From the NCBI GenBank assembly GCA_003999685.1, contig CP021229.1, positions 620,001-684,000 of the forward strand: a stretch of DNA of 64,000 nt, read 5' to 3'. This document shows, in pieces, positions 19,520 through 32,900 of the stretch. This DNA is from Taiwanofungus camphoratus (Eukaryota > Basidiomycota > Agaricomycetes > Polyporales > Taiwanofungaceae). The notes under the pieces were generated by a model, which was not told where the DNA came from, searched no databases, and saw nothing but the letters and a program-made list of their open reading frames with translations. Each line of letters opens with the position of its first letter. The stretch's first letter is position 1. A program made the translations under genes and the position numbers.

Positions 19520-22500
19520 TTAGTGAGCTTCAGATGGACTAGAGCCGGACTTAGGAGAGTAGGGATACGATCCTAGTTCTTCGTCATCGCCTTGGGTGGT
19601 AGTCAGCTCTAGTTCGCGAAGTCGCTCCGTCGACACGTCCAGGAGTTCGGTAGGAAGTTCGAGGGCTTTTCGCGCTAAGTAGGGGATGACTCGGAAGGCT
19701 GCCGTAGGCCTGTCGAGTACCGAACCATCCAATTCGCATAGGATATAAGCACCACCTTTGTTCCTAGATACTACGAGTACTGGGCCGAGGTAGCGAGGTC
19801 GCATCTTCCGATTTAGGGACTTTTCTATCTGTGTGTTGCGAATTAGTACTAAATCGCCCTTTTCGAAGTTGAAATCGTGGATGGAGTGCTTATGCTTCTC
19901 TTCGAATCGCAGAGCAGCTTGTCTTCGCGCTTCGTAGACCTTCGAATGTAGTTCCGCTATCTGAGTCACCCGCTTTTGCAATGCGATAGCTCGACGTGCG
20001 ATAAGATCGGTCGTGGATAGCATAGAAGACGGAGGAGGAAGGATATAGGTGGCCTCTACGACGTCCAAAGGGATAACAGGGTGGGTGCCAGTGACCGCGA
20101 AATAGGGCGAACATCCCATGCGCTTTCGAGTCGTGATCCTTTCGGACCAGAAGACTGAGTACGTTGCCTGAGACCATTTAGACTCTTCGCCATCCACGGC
20201 CTTGAATAGAGCCTGCCTAACATCGAAGTGAGGCCTCTCCACCAGTCCGTTGGCACGCGAATTGTATCCGCTAATTCGGATGTGTCGTAGCTGGTACTTC
20301 TTCGCTATGTAGTTCGTGGCTTTTACGAAGGGAGCGCCGTTGTCCGTGACTATCTCCGATAGCGCACCCCACCTACAAACAAAGTCTTCGAAGAGCCATT
20401 CTGCCAAAGCTTTAGCCGTCTCCTTGCGAAGCATCCGAAATTCGGGGGTACTGGGTTAGAGAACACCGGCCTTGCACCAAGTACCTAAATCCGTTAGAAG
20501 GGGGCATATGCATGGTATCTATATGAACCTTTGCAAAGATCGGAGCGGGCGTAGCGACCGTAGGAGGGATTAGGATCTGCCGCACTTGGCGAATCTGGCA
20601 TAGGTGGCAGCTTCGAACATACCAGGCAATGTCGATATGGTGGTAGGGCCACCAAAACCGCTCCGAAATCAGCACCTTCGTAGCGTGTATTCCTCCATGC
20701 GCGACTGCATCGTGACATTCTCGGAGGATTCGTAGACGATCTGCCTGCCTTACAACTAGTTTGTGAGCTCCTTGTGGATCTTTGCGCCAAAGTATGTCCT
20801 CGTCGAGGAAGAATAGAAGACAGTATTTTACGAAACCTTCGTATTCTGCATCCGATAGGTTGGCAGGTCTCGCGAGGCTTCGTAGGAATTTTGCTACTAA
20901 GTCAAGTCTTGCGTCAGCTTCCTTGGCCATTTCGGATCTTGGGACGGTATCGTAGCTCTCCTCCTCCCTATTGAGACCTTGGCTGTCCTCAGCCAACTCG
21001 GAGGCGAAGGTTGGAGCTATTGGAGGTGTGGGTGTTGTGATAGGAATGTTAGAGGCGAATTCGTAAGGGAATAGGGTAGAAATCGATGGTATAGGATGGG
21101 AAGGGGGGGCTTGGATGTGATGTAGAAACGAGTGCATTTTGTCTATCCAGTCTTCGAAGTCTTCTTCGCTGCTCTCTTCTTGATCTCCTGGCTGGGGGGT
21201 TCGTCTTGATAGTCCATCTGGTCCATGCATCGTACCTGGTACATGTACTAGGGTGAAATGGAATGTTAGAATCGATACGATCCAGCGATTTATACTCGCG
21301 CTGGGTGCGATGTCCGGATTTTGCAACATCCCTTTGATATAGCGTGCGTCCACTTCCACTATAAGGTTCCTAACTCCGATTAGGTAGATTCGTAGTACGC
21401 GAAGTGCTCGAAACAATCCGTAGATCTCTAACTTCGGTTGCGAGAACCTCCGCTCGCGATCATTTAGGGTGATGGATCCGAAACGATTGTAGAATCGGAC
21501 TTTAGGGTTGTCCTCATCGCATTGGCAAAGGTGATAGCCAACTGCAATATAGGAGGTGTCAACCGCTAAGATGACGGGCGCACCTGACGAATAGTTAATG
21601 GATCGGAGAGCTGGAGAGGACAGCAAAGCATCCTTAAGGTCCTCCTGCGCTGCGATTTGCGCTGGACCAAATTCGAAGGGTACCGCCTTTCGCGTTAGGC
21701 GTACTAAGGCATCTGCACGATGCGCGAAGTTTCGGATGAAGATACGGACCACTCCAATGGTTCCTAAAAAGGCTCGAACGTCAGATAGGGTCGCACAAGG
21801 TCCCCAGTTGCGTATGGCTGCAACACGAGACTCGTCCGGTAGGCGACCTTCTGGAGTACACCGATGCCCCACAACGGTGATTTCGCGGGCAATTAGAATG
21901 CTTTTAACTCCAGAAAAGGTACCTCCTGCGTAGCGCATGCGTGTGACTATCCTATTGAGGTTCGTAAAATGTTCCCAAACAAACTTTCGAATGCCTGGGT
22001 TCTCCGAAATAGGTACGAGATCGTACGAACTTTCAGGGCCTTTGACCGGAACATCGTCGATATAGGGAACCGTTAGGTGAGGAATTTCGGGCTGTAGGAT
22101 GTGCGTAACATCATCGTGGAAGATAGGGACCGAGTTGGTCCATCCCATAGGTAGAGTGACCAATCTCATAGCTCCGAAAGGTGTTTGAAATGTCGTAAGA
22201 TCGCGCGAAGTCTCCGCTATCAAGCGTTCATCGTAGCCTACATATAGATCCAACATAGCACCACAAGGTCGTCCTCCGAACTGTTCTGCGAGGTGTTCGG
22301 GAGTCGAGGGAACACCTGAGTGTTGAATCGTGACAGCGTTTAGGGGTTCCAGACTATGTACAAGGCGTAGGGACTTTCCGTCTTTCTTCACCACACAAAA
22401 CCATCGTGAACGATAGGAAGAATTCGAAGGTTCGTAGACCCTAGCTGCGATCTTCTTTTTGATTATTGCGCACACTTCGTTGTAGATTCCGGGTGGGATT

Positions 22501-23375
22501 GGAATGTTCTTTTGTACCCATGGCGTGTGCGGTACTACCGGAAAGTCGATAGGAGGGAAGTATTCCGGCTTGAAGCACCCTCTTTCGGAATCATTCCAAG
22601 CGAACGCATCAGCATGCAGGGTCATAAAGTGATGTAGGAGGTCCCTCTCTGCTGGTTGTAGGAAGTCTCCACTGTGTAGCTTGTCCGTGAGATCGTGCCG
22701 TTCTTGCGTATATCGCGAAGTAGGTTCGAAAGGTGGTGGAGTCGGTGATAGGGTAGGCATCGTCGCTAAAGGGTCGCCTTTAATTTCGCGAATGATTCGG
22801 AATCGTTCGTCCAAAGCTCCCAGAATAGGGCGAGTCTTCAGCGCTACAGGCTTGTACTTCTTTTTCGATGCTGCAAATGTAGGAATAGGGGAAGAATCTG
22901 ACAACTTAGGAAGGGATACCATCGGATTAGGAGCAAGGGAGGGTCTTCGGGCTGACTTCGTGACCTTCGTAGCGTTCCTGGGACCTGGAATGGGGATAGA
23001 GGATATGTCTTTAGAGGCGGAAAGCGAAAGCATAGGGAGAGAATTCGGATTATCGTGTGAAAGGAAGGGAGCCTCATGCGGTGTTGCTGCTGCTAGAAAG
23101 CCAGATAGCCACCTAGTATGATCAGCCGGACCTTCCGAGACTTTCGAAGTTTCGCTAAAATAGAGAGACTGCAGATAGCTAGACACAGAGTTAGAGACTG
23201 ATAGATAGAGCGCAGGAACAGAATTGTTATCTGCTGCATTTACAGCAGCGAAAGACACGATTTTAGGGGTATCAGATTCATACTCAACGACCAGGGCGAC
23301 CTCTCCTTGATTTCTCAAATCCTCGAAATCTAAAAACCCGATCGCAAATGATTCGAAGAGTTCGCGTGGGGGCAA
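19520..23375 (-). pseudogene. Pol region, unit 2 (about one break)
   Basis: The domain order and sequence match unit 1 almost base for base, but the frame has about one break. This is the only array unit whose pol is not open throughout. The damage is recent, since no further decay was noticed. Confidence 0.9.
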
Positions 23376-26263
23376 CTATGATGATGGGCTGGTAAGAACT
23401 TTTGACGTCCTCGAGGCATCGTAGGGATGGTCGCGACTTCGCTCGTGTTCGGGCATACGATCGTGATGGTCTGCTCCTCGTTTCCGAAGTTCTTAACCAC
23501 ACTCTCGGTTACCACATCGAAGGGTCGGCCTAGAAGGATATCGTAGGAGGGATTGCGTATGACGTGTATCTGTAGGTACAACACGATGTCGCCTACTTGG
23601 AACGAGACATTTCGAACCAGTCCTAAAGAACGGTCAATACTGCCATTAGCCGACTGCATATTTAGCTGCACGGAAGGGTCGTAAATTAGCCCTAAGGCAT
23701 GACAGACTTGCTCTGACATCGCAACCACTTGTGACCCAGGGTCCACGATGCATTCGATTCGCTCTTTGTTGTCGATTAGAGCTTCGATAGAACGGATAGA
23801 ATTCGAGTCGCGGGCTACTATGATTTCGGAGGGTTCTTCCTTTCCGGGTACGTGTCGTAAGTACGTTTCGTAGGGGTCTGGAATGATGGTCGAACCAGGG
23901 ACAAGGGGTTCACCATGGCACGATAGTTCGGAGGTTGCTAGCGTCGTTTTAGAAGCGAGATCGTCTGAGAGTTCCGTAATTTGAGCCATATGAGTAGCCT
24001 TAGGATCCATAGGCACACGTTTAGGGGTGATGGCTTCGCGATATCGCGCACGAACATCCGGGGATATAGATAGTAACTCCTCAGGCGTTAGTGTAACCAC
24101 TGGTGTCCTCATAGATCGCGCGAATATTTCCTCTGTAAGTTTCTCCTGATGAACCGGTGTGATCGTCTTATAGGCCACGTCCTTGCCTTTATCTGCTGTA
24201 GGCTTCGGAGCTGCTGCGAAATTTCGAAGATTCGGAGGTGCGTAAGTAGCATCTCGAGCATTAGCGAAAGGATGTACTGGTGGAGCGGGCGGTGGAATGG
24301 CTGCCTGTGATGCTGGTTGGGCTGGTACGTTAGGTGTAGACGAGGCATGCTCCGATGAGTTCGTGGGCGGATCGGACGCATTCGCAGGCTTCGGAGGCGA
24401 AGGCGCTGAATTAGAAGGATAGTTGGATCGCCTTAGAATGGTAGGAGGGGTCTGGTTCTGCGTCTCTGCCACTGGGGCATCTTGGTTAGCAGGGGGATCC
24501 ACTACCGGATGCCGATCGTGTCCTATCGGAGGTGCGTTGGCTATGGGTGGGTTTCTAGGATCAGACTGCGCGTTAGGAGCACCCTGCCTTCTGCGCTGGG
24601 GTACTTCCACACCATCGAAGACTTCGCGACGTCTCCGAAGTTGGTAAATCTCGTGTTCTAAAGCGGCTATACGATCCTCGGCGGATAGTGAGAATGCGGG
24701 CACATTTAGGCGATTGTCGATTTCGAATAGGAGCTGGGGGGAGGAATTCGTGCCATTTCGTCGATGATATTCGTAAAGCCTATCGCGAATCGTACGTCCT
24801 GGGATCGTTCTGGGTACAAAATTTCCATTTGGCAGCACTATCTTTCCATCTGGGTTGCGCTTGCACTTGCCATCCTTGATGTCTTGCTCGATGTGCTTGC
24901 AACACCTAGTGCAGCAGTCCAAGTCCCCGCAATAGTGACAGTACTGGCCTTCTACATGAGTGTGCTCGCCGCGCGAGCTGTCCAATCGAGAGGGTCGCTG
25001 GTTCGCAAGAACAGGAGCTAGCGCACTGGTTACGGACTTCGTGAGGATCTCCGCGAACGTCTGTAGATCCTCTATCTTTAGCGATGAGCCCCCCACGGGC
25101 ACGGCAGTGGGCGAAGTAGTTACAGTCGTAGCAGAGGTAAGAGTCGTAGAAGTACCAAGGAGTACGAACTTCGCTGCGCTATGTAGCTGGTCCAAGGTGT
25201 AGGGATCATCGGGTAAGTGATCAGGGAACTTTAGCTGTAACCTAGTAGACACGCGAGCCCATAGCGAAGGCTGGAAGGCCCTCGCGAAAGCACGGCTTTG
25301 CTCGATAGTAGACAACCTATTTTTCGAAATTAGGTACTTCGTGATGGCATAAAACTCACGATAGAAGCTTCCTAAGTCTGCCGCATTGTTGATTCCAATT
25401 CTAGCACGTTCTCCTATCAACTGATCCAAGTCAGACATAGACCACATTCTATCGTCCTCTGTGCCTGGGTAGAGGCTTCTAATCTCCTTCTTGAAGTCTT
25501 CGTAGGTCTTCGTGACATCGGAACACTCAGGGAGGGACTCCCATAGGTCCGAAACATCGATAGGAGGGTAGCGAGTAGTCCAGTGTTTCTTCGTCGCCTC
25601 ATCCGCTATCTGGCAGCGGACAAAAAGTGACTCTAAGTCCTGGAAATACCTTCGGATGGTCCTAGGCTGGTCAGGATCGAAGGTGGGGGATGTACGATCT
25701 CCTCGAGGCGGCATGAGTGGAGGTGCGTTCATGGTTGACACAGAAATAGGATTTAGGGGATTAGCTAAACTGGGTGCGGTCAGAGATGGGTTCGAAGCTG
25801 AGTTGATGCTAGCTGAAGAAGATTGGGTCGTAGAAGCGTCGGAAAGTGTAATAGAAGGAATCGGAGGGGAACGCGAAGCTGATGGGAGCGTAGAGGATAG
25901 CTGAGGGGATGCCGGTAAATGGACTAAGATAGGGTCAGACGCTGAAGAAGGACCGCTTCCTTCGGAGGTGTTAGGAAGCTCCGGGGACGTGGACTGAGGT
26001 TCGAAGTCCTCAATTGGTGAGTCTTCGGACGTGGTAAGCGTGTCTAGAGACCCTTCGAAAAGAGCCTCAAAGTCGGGGGTCAATTCGGAAGATTCGAGTG
26101 TAGAAATGATATCGGAGGGGATAGTCGTAGGTGTTCGCGAAGAGGTGTTTCGTGGAAGGCCTGCTTGAGTATAGTAACGATAGCCGACCTGAAAGAACTC
26201 GGATAGTAACTGATCGCTGTTTCTCGGAGAGGACTGGTTAGACGTAGGATGATCTGAAGGCAA
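23330..26263 (-). CDS. Gag-protease polyprotein, unit 2
   Basis: 977 codons, open throughout, with a translation that matches unit 1. Confidence 0.88.
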   Translation of the reverse strand: MPSDHPTSNQSSPRNSDQLLSEFFQVGYRYYTQAGLPRNTSSRTPTTIPSDIISTLESSELTPDFEALFEGSLDTLTTSEDSPIEDFEPQSTSPELPNTSEGSGPSSASDPILVHLPASPQLSSTLPSASRSPPIPSITLSDASTTQSSSASINSASNPSLTAPSLANPLNPISVSTMNAPPLMPPRGDRTSPTFDPDQPRTIRRYFQDLESLFVRCQIADEATKKHWTTRYPPIDVSDLWESLPECSDVTKTYEDFKKEIRSLYPGTEDDRMWSMSDLDQLIGERARIGINNAADLGSFYREFYAITKYLISKNRLSTIEQSRAFARAFQPSLWARVSTRLQLKFPDHLPDDPYTLDQLHSAAKFVLLGTSTTLTSATTVTTSPTAVPVGGSSLKIEDLQTFAEILTKSVTSALAPVLANQRPSRLDSSRGEHTHVEGQYCHYCGDLDCCTRCCKHIEQDIKDGKCKRNPDGKIVLPNGNFVPRTIPGRTIRDRLYEYHRRNGTNSSPQLLFEIDNRLNVPAFSLSAEDRIAALEHEIYQLRRRREVFDGVEVPQRRRQGAPNAQSDPRNPPIANAPPIGHDRHPVVDPPANQDAPVAETQNQTPPTILRRSNYPSNSAPSPPKPANASDPPTNSSEHASSTPNVPAQPASQAAIPPPAPPVHPFANARDATYAPPNLRNFAAAPKPTADKGKDVAYKTITPVHQEKLTEEIFARSMRTPVVTLTPEELLSISPDVRARYREAITPKRVPMDPKATHMAQITELSDDLASKTTLATSELSCHGEPLVPGSTIIPDPYETYLRHVPGKEEPSEIIVARDSNSIRSIEALIDNKERIECIVDPGSQVVAMSEQVCHALGLIYDPSVQLNMQSANGSIDRSLGLVRNVSFQVGDIVLYLQIHVIRNPSYDILLGRPFDVVTESVVKNFGNEEQTITIVCPNTSEVATIPTMPRGRQKFLPAHHHSCPHANSSNHLRSGF

Positions 26264-26303
26264 TGAAATCTTGACTGCTCCCCCTCGCGGTGGGCTCCAG
26301 AAA

Positions 26304-27910
26304 TGATACGACCTAGGGGACCCTGGTACCTAGGGAGTGCTCCGCAACGTGGCTGGGGGTAGTGTGATAACTGTGAAGGTGTGAGGGTAGGAGCTACAAC
26401 CTGTATGATACCGGGAAACCTGTATGTCTTGTTTTTATAAGTGGGGGAGTAAGGGGCCAAGGGTCCTGCACAACAGGATCTTGTTCCTAAGTGCTATACT
26501 AACCCTGAGGCCTTGCGAGGCCCTCCGAAGTATGCGAAGTTCTTCGAGGTTTTGCGAAGTCCTTCGAAGTTTTAGCTAAATCGCGCGAGCTGACTTCGTA
26601 GATGTTGCGAAGTCCTTCTAGCTAGAGTTAGCTAAAGGGCGTAAGGCTTAGGGGTGTGTTAGAGCGAAGTGGGCGAGGTCTGGCTAGCGTAGGAGACCTG
26701 TAGGAGAGGTCGGGGAGTTCGAGGGCGTAGGGAGCTGTACTATAGCCTGTAACTAAGGCTATGGGAGGGTCGTAGGGCTATTCGTAGGACGTAGGGATAA
26801 CGCAACGTGAGCCTAAGGGTATAACTAAGGCGGAGGCCCACCGGATAGGTGCTATAAAAGGTGCTGAAGGGTGCGAAGTCACGGCGACTTTCGTAGATCG
26901 TAGTGCGTAGTTCGGGAAGCGTAGACGTGGTTCGTAGATATATCGCGAGCGTAGACGTAGTTCAAAGGTACTGAAACGAAGCTGGGGTGGAGACTTAGGG
27001 ACCTTAGGACCGTTCCTAAGGTTGTACTCGCGGCGCTTTCCTGAGATCGGAGCTACAGGGGAACTGGTATTCCAAAGAGAGAAGCGTGCACTGAGGGGTC
27101 TCTCTCGTACATAGTAAACTACCTCTGACTAAATAGGGGAGCGTGAGGTGAACTAATCTTGCGCGAAGTGATCCTTACGAGTCCGAAATGTGTACTAAAA
27201 CGCCTGGACTCCGAAGTGAACACGAGGAGGATAGGAACTAATTAGGAACTGAAACAGGGGAACTACGAACGGTAGAAAGGTGACCAACTTCATTCACGAG
27301 GGCGGGATGACTATCCGAGAGCAGCCATGCGCCGTGATCACCTATCTTAGCGGGCTAAGAGCGCACGAAGTTCTTAGCAGCGGGACTTGGCCTAATCGGG
27401 GCAGGAGGTGTCCTAACTGGGTGGAGGGTCATGTGGGTACGCCCTAGGATGACCTTATGGCATAGGATCGAGACCCATGGGGGTGCACAAGGCTTCCTAC
27501 GTCCAGCTTCCGGAACTTCGGACCGTTTCGGAGCCTATCGGAGGTAACTGCAATCACAAGAGCTAGGAGAGACTTAGCTAAGACTTCTTAGCTAAGCCCG
27601 GGATGAGTGACGTAGTAGATAGGACCTAGATCCAATGGAACAGTATGGGAGGGCCGGCAGTGTCCGATAGTGGACTTAGCAGGAGTTAGGGACTTCGCGT
27701 CTAGCATTCGAAATCTCGTAGCACCTCGTGTGGCTTCGCAAGACTTCGTAGGGTGTTAGGAGGGTTTAGGAAAGAGAGGGGGCGTTAGGAACTTTATAGG
27801 AACCTATCCCTCCTGTCGTAGGCTGTAGGAGAGTCTTAGAGTGGTCGGTTGGGGGATTAGAAAGCTCCTAAAATCGCGATTCGGGGGCCAGGAGGCTACG
27901 GGACTCATCA
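26304..27910 (-). repeat. LTR 3 (5' LTR of unit 2, 3' LTR of unit 3)
   Basis: 1,607 bp, shared between units 2 and 3, with the same TG/CA ends and the polypurine tract against it at 27911-27923. Confidence 0.92.
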
Positions 27911-28078
27911 CCTCCTCCCTATTGAAATCCTGACTGTCCTCAGTCAGTGTGCGCGACCGTGGGAACTTGTAGCCTATCGCGTCCGATCTGCGAAGCGGGC
28001 GATATCCTGATAGAAGCTAATTGTGGGTGCCTCTTATCTTTTTCTCCTTTCTCCCCTTTTGCCTTTCCCTTCCCCATC

Positions 28079-29456
28079 ATGTTCGACGATATGGACTCTG
28101 ATGGTGTTGGCCTAGCTCACAGCGACGTCCTGGCGCTCCTCGATTCTCGTCCGGAGGGCGTAGCGGAGGCCGAAGATTACTTGCGGTGGGCGAGGAACTT
28201 AGGACGTCGTGTGGTACGTACCCTCCTCGGTCGCCCGTTACATCGTCTTCACTGCGTTATAGGGTAACTGGCGGGTCCTGTCCCAGGCTTCGAACGCTCC
28301 TGCCGATCCTACTTTAGAGGCCGCCATCGTCGAAGGTTTGACGGCGATCCTCCCTCTCGCGGACTCGTCGTGGATCTCGTGGGCGCGTACCGGCTTTCCT
28401 CAGTTCGCCGCTATGCTTCAAGAGCGAGACGCGCAGCGCGAACTTGCCCGCGCGACCGAACGACTTCGTGTGGAGGCGGCCGAGCGCGCTGCGCTTGAAC
28501 GTGCTGCCCAACTTGCGGCTTCGTCTTCTGCTCCTTCGCCGGCCCCTAGTCGTACCTCATCGCGTACTCGTCGTCCCTCAGCTCGGGCCAAGGCAGCAGC
28601 TTCTACTCGCGCGGCTTCCCAGGCCAGCTCGATCATGGCCTCCGTTTCTAGCGGCCAAGTCGGCGAACTCGCCTCGTCCACGAGTTCGGGTGTCTTCGTA
28701 GGGGTCCCTCCTGCTCAGGGGAAGGACACTGCGAAGGCGAAGGCTCCTCCGACGCCCGAAGCCCTGGCTAACATGGCGAAGGCGGCGGAGCATAGGCGAA
28801 CTCATGCGAAGGTGAGTGCACGTCCTTTTCGTGACCGTTCGCGGCTTATGATTGCTACCTAGTGCGATCGCTGCAGCACCTACACCGCAGACTTCGAGTG
28901 CGAACTCCCCGTGGGCGCCGTGAAGTGTGGTAAGTGCCTGCGAGAGTCGCAGGGGTGTTATTGGGGCGGATTCTCCGTAGACGGTAAGGAGCGCGGCGTG
29001 CGCGTTTCGAAGCGTGGTAGGGCTTCTCGTGCCCTCGTTATCGTGACATTGCTGATGTTAAGACGTTCCCTAGCTGCGGGCCAACCTCCTCAGGTGTCCC
29101 CGCCTCGCGCCCGCGAGTCCAAGAAGGCGAAGTCGGCCCCTGCGCCTACGATGTCGCTCGAGGCCTCGCTGGCCCTTAACGGCGCTGAATACTTGGACGG
29201 CCTCACCCCTGCGCATCAAGCCATTGTCGAAGGCCTCTGGTATGACCGCGCGATGGCCGAGAGTCGCGCGATGCGTCTCGAAGACTACATCTCGGGGCTC
29301 TATCGTGCCGAAACCGCCCTAACCGGTCGTACGCCTGCACCGCTCGACTTGAGCTCTCTCCCCCTTCCTCGCCGTCGCGTCGCCGCCTCCTCTACCGATC
29401 CTGGTCCCTCTGGTGAGTCCGAGCAGGATGAGGAAGATGCCGAGGCCGAGGTTTAG
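28079..29456 (+). CDS. Antisense accessory gene, unit 3
   Basis: Three open blocks as in unit 1. A substitution private to this unit lies just upstream of the Cys-rich block's KCGKC motif. The reading frame is unaffected. Confidence 0.66.
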
Positions 29457-29988
29457 AAGGTGGGGGGTTCGTAGTTCGTCATCTCGCCCGTTCCGTATCT
29501 GTCGCACCAACGTGCTGTATTCTCTCTCGTTGCGCGTCCCTTTGCTAGGGACCTTTTCCAATATGTGTACAGTAGTCTGAATAAAGCGGACGCAAACGTC
29601 GTCCTTGTGAAAAGGTTCCTAAGTGTGTGAAGTAACCAAACAACACAGCGAAGAATTAGAAGACTTAGGGGGATAAAATGCGCTCATTTAGGCTCAGTAA
29701 ATCATCATGGCCTTGAAGGGCTTAAGGCCCCTCGCGCAATCTTCGCTCCGCTCGGCGTTTTAGGAGCTTTTTAGAACGATATCGCGACTTCGTGAGTTGA
29801 ATCACTATAGTAAAAAGTAGGAGATGTTGTAAGTAAAAATTCGTAGACATTCGGAACTTCGTAGCTGTCAAACTGAGTGGGGGCTTGTTGGGGAAAGTAA
29901 AACATGACCAAAAGGTAAGCGAAAAGTAAAATGGACGTAGCGTAATCTTAGCTAAAGTCGGGGTATCGTCGATTGCTCCTCTGATTCT

Positions 29989-32900
29989 TTAGTGAGCTTC
30001 AGATGGACTAGAGCCGGACTTAGGAGAGTAGGGATACGATCCTAGTTCTTCGTCATCGCCTTGGGTGGTAGTCAGCTCTAGTTCGCGAAGTCGCTCCGTC
30101 GACACGTCCAGGAGTTCGGTAGGAAGTTCGAGGGCTTTTCGCGCTAAGTAGGGGATGACTCGGAAGGCTGCCGTAGGCCTGTCGAGTACCGAACCATCCA
30201 ATTCGCATAGGATATAAGCACCACCTTTGTTCCTAGATACTACGAGTACTGGGCCGAGGTAGCGAGGTCGCATCTTCCGATTTAGGGACTTTTCTATCTG
30301 TGTGTTGCGAATTAGTACTAAATCGCCCTTTTCGAAGTTGAAATCGTGGATGGAGTGCTTATGCTTCTCTTCGAATCGCAGAGCAGCTTGTCTTCGCGCT
30401 TCGTAGACCTTCGAATGTAGTTCCGCTATCTGAGTCACCCGCTTTTGCAATGCGATAGCTCGACGTGCGATAAGATCGGTCGTGGATAGCATAGAAGACG
30501 GAGGAGGAAGGATATAGGTGGCCTCTACGACGTCCAAAGGGATAACAGGGTGGGTGCCAGTGACCGCGAAATAGGGCGAACATCCCATGCGCTTTCGAGT
30601 CGTGATCCTTTCGGACCAGAAGACTGAGTACGTTGCCTGAGACCATTTAGACTCTTCGCCATCCACGGCCTTGAATAGAGCCTGCCTAACATCGAAGTGA
30701 GGCCTCTCCACCAGTCCGTTGGCACGCGAATTGTATCCGCTAATTCGGATGTGTCGTAGCTGGTACTTCTTCGCTATGTAGTTCGTGGCTTTTACGAAGG
30801 GAGCGCCGTTGTCCGTGACTATCTCCGATAGCGCACCCCACCTACAAACAAAGTCTTCGAAGAGCCATTCTGCCAAAGCTTTAGCCGTCTCCTTGCGAAG
30901 CATCCGAAATTCGGGGTACTGGGTTAGAGAACACCGGCCTTGCACCAAGTACCTAAATCCGTTAGAAGGGGGCATATGCATGGTATCTATATGAACCTTT
31001 GCAAAGATCGGAGCGGGCGTAGCGACCGTAGGAGGGATTAGGATCTGCCGCACTTGGCGAATCTGGCATAGGTGGCAGCTTCGAACATACCAGGCAATGT
31101 CGATATGGTGGTAGGGCCACCAAAACCGCTCCGAAATCAGCACCTTCGTAGCGTGTATTCCTCCATGCGCGACTGCATCGTGACATTCTCGGAGGATTCG
31201 TAGACGATCTGCCTGCCTTACAACTAGTTTGTGAGCTCCTTGTGGATCTTTGCGCCAAAGTATGTCCTCGTCGAGGAAGAATAGAAGACAGTATTTTACG
31301 AAACCTTCGTATTCTGCATCCGATAGGTTGGCAGGTCTCGCGAGGCTTCGTAGGAATTTTGCTACTAAGTCAAGTCTTGCGTCAGCTTCCTTGGCCATTT
31401 CGGATCTTGGGACGGTATCGTAGCTCTCCTCCTCCCTATTGAGACCTTGGCTGTCCTCAGCCAACTCGGAGGCGAAGGTTGGAGCTATTGGAGGTGTGGG
31501 TGTTGTGATAGGAATGTTAGAGGCGAATTCGTAAGGGAATAGGGTAGAAATCGATGGTATAGGATGGGAAGGGGGGGCTTGGATGTGATGTAGAAACGAG
31601 TGCATTTTGTCTATCCAGTCTTCGAAGTCTTCTTCGCTGCTCTCTTCTTGATCTCCTGGCTGGGGGGTTCGTCTTGATAGTCCATCTGGTCCATGCATCG
31701 TACCTGGTACATGTACTAGGGTGAAATGGAATGTTAGAATCGATACGATCCAGCGATTTATACTCGCGCTGGGTGCGATGTCCGGATTTTGCAACATCCC
31801 TTTGATATAGCGTGCGTCCACTTCCACTATAAGGTTCCTAACTCCGATTAGGTAGATTCGTAGTACGCGAAGTGCTCGAAACAATCCGTAGATCTCTAAC
31901 TTCGGTTGCGAGAACCTCCGCTCGCGATCATTTAGGGTGATGGATCCGAAACGATTGTAGAATCGGACTTTAGGGTTGTCCTCATCGCATTGGCAAAGGT
32001 GATAGCCAACTGCAATATAGGAGGTGTCAACCGCTAAGATGACGGGCGCACCTGACGAATAGTTAATGGATCGGAGAGCTGGAGAGGACAGCAAAGCATC
32101 CTTAAGGTCCTCCTGCGCTGCGATTTGCGCTGGACCAAATTCGAAGGGTACCGCCTTTCGCGTTAGGCGTACTAAGGCATCTGCACGATGCGCGAAGTTT
32201 CGGATGAAGATACGGACCACTCCAATGGTTCCTAAAAAGGCTCGAACGTCAGATAGGGTCGCACAAGGTCCCCAGTTGCGTATGGCTGCAACACGAGACT
32301 CGTCCGGTAGGCGACCTTCTGGAGTACACCGATGCCCCACAACGGTGATTTCGCGGGCAATTAGAATGCTTTTAACTCCAGAAAAGGTACCTCCTGCGTA
32401 GCGCATGCGTGTGACTATCCTATTGAGGTTCGTAAAATGTTCCCAAACAAACTTTCGAATGCCTGGGTTCTCCGAAATAGGTACGAGATCGTACGAACTT
32501 TCAGGGCCTTTGACCGGAACATCGTCGATATAGGGAACCGTTAGGTGAGGAATTTCGGGCTGTAGGATGTGCGTAACATCATCGTGGAAGATAGGGACCG
32601 AGTTGGTCCATCCCATAGGTAGAGTGACCAATCTCATAGCTCCGAAAGGTGTTTGAAATGTCGTAAGATCGCGCGAAGTCTCCGCTATCAAGCGTTCATC
32701 GTAGCCTACATATAGATCCAACATAGCACCACAAGGTCGTCCTCCGAACTGTTCTGCGAGGTGTTCGGGAGTCGAGGGAACACCTGAGTGTTGAATCGTG
32801 ACAGCGTTTAGGGGTTCCAGACTATGTACAAGGCGTAGGGACTTTCCGTCTTTCTTCACCACACAAAACCATCGTGAACGATAGGAAGAATTCGAAGGTT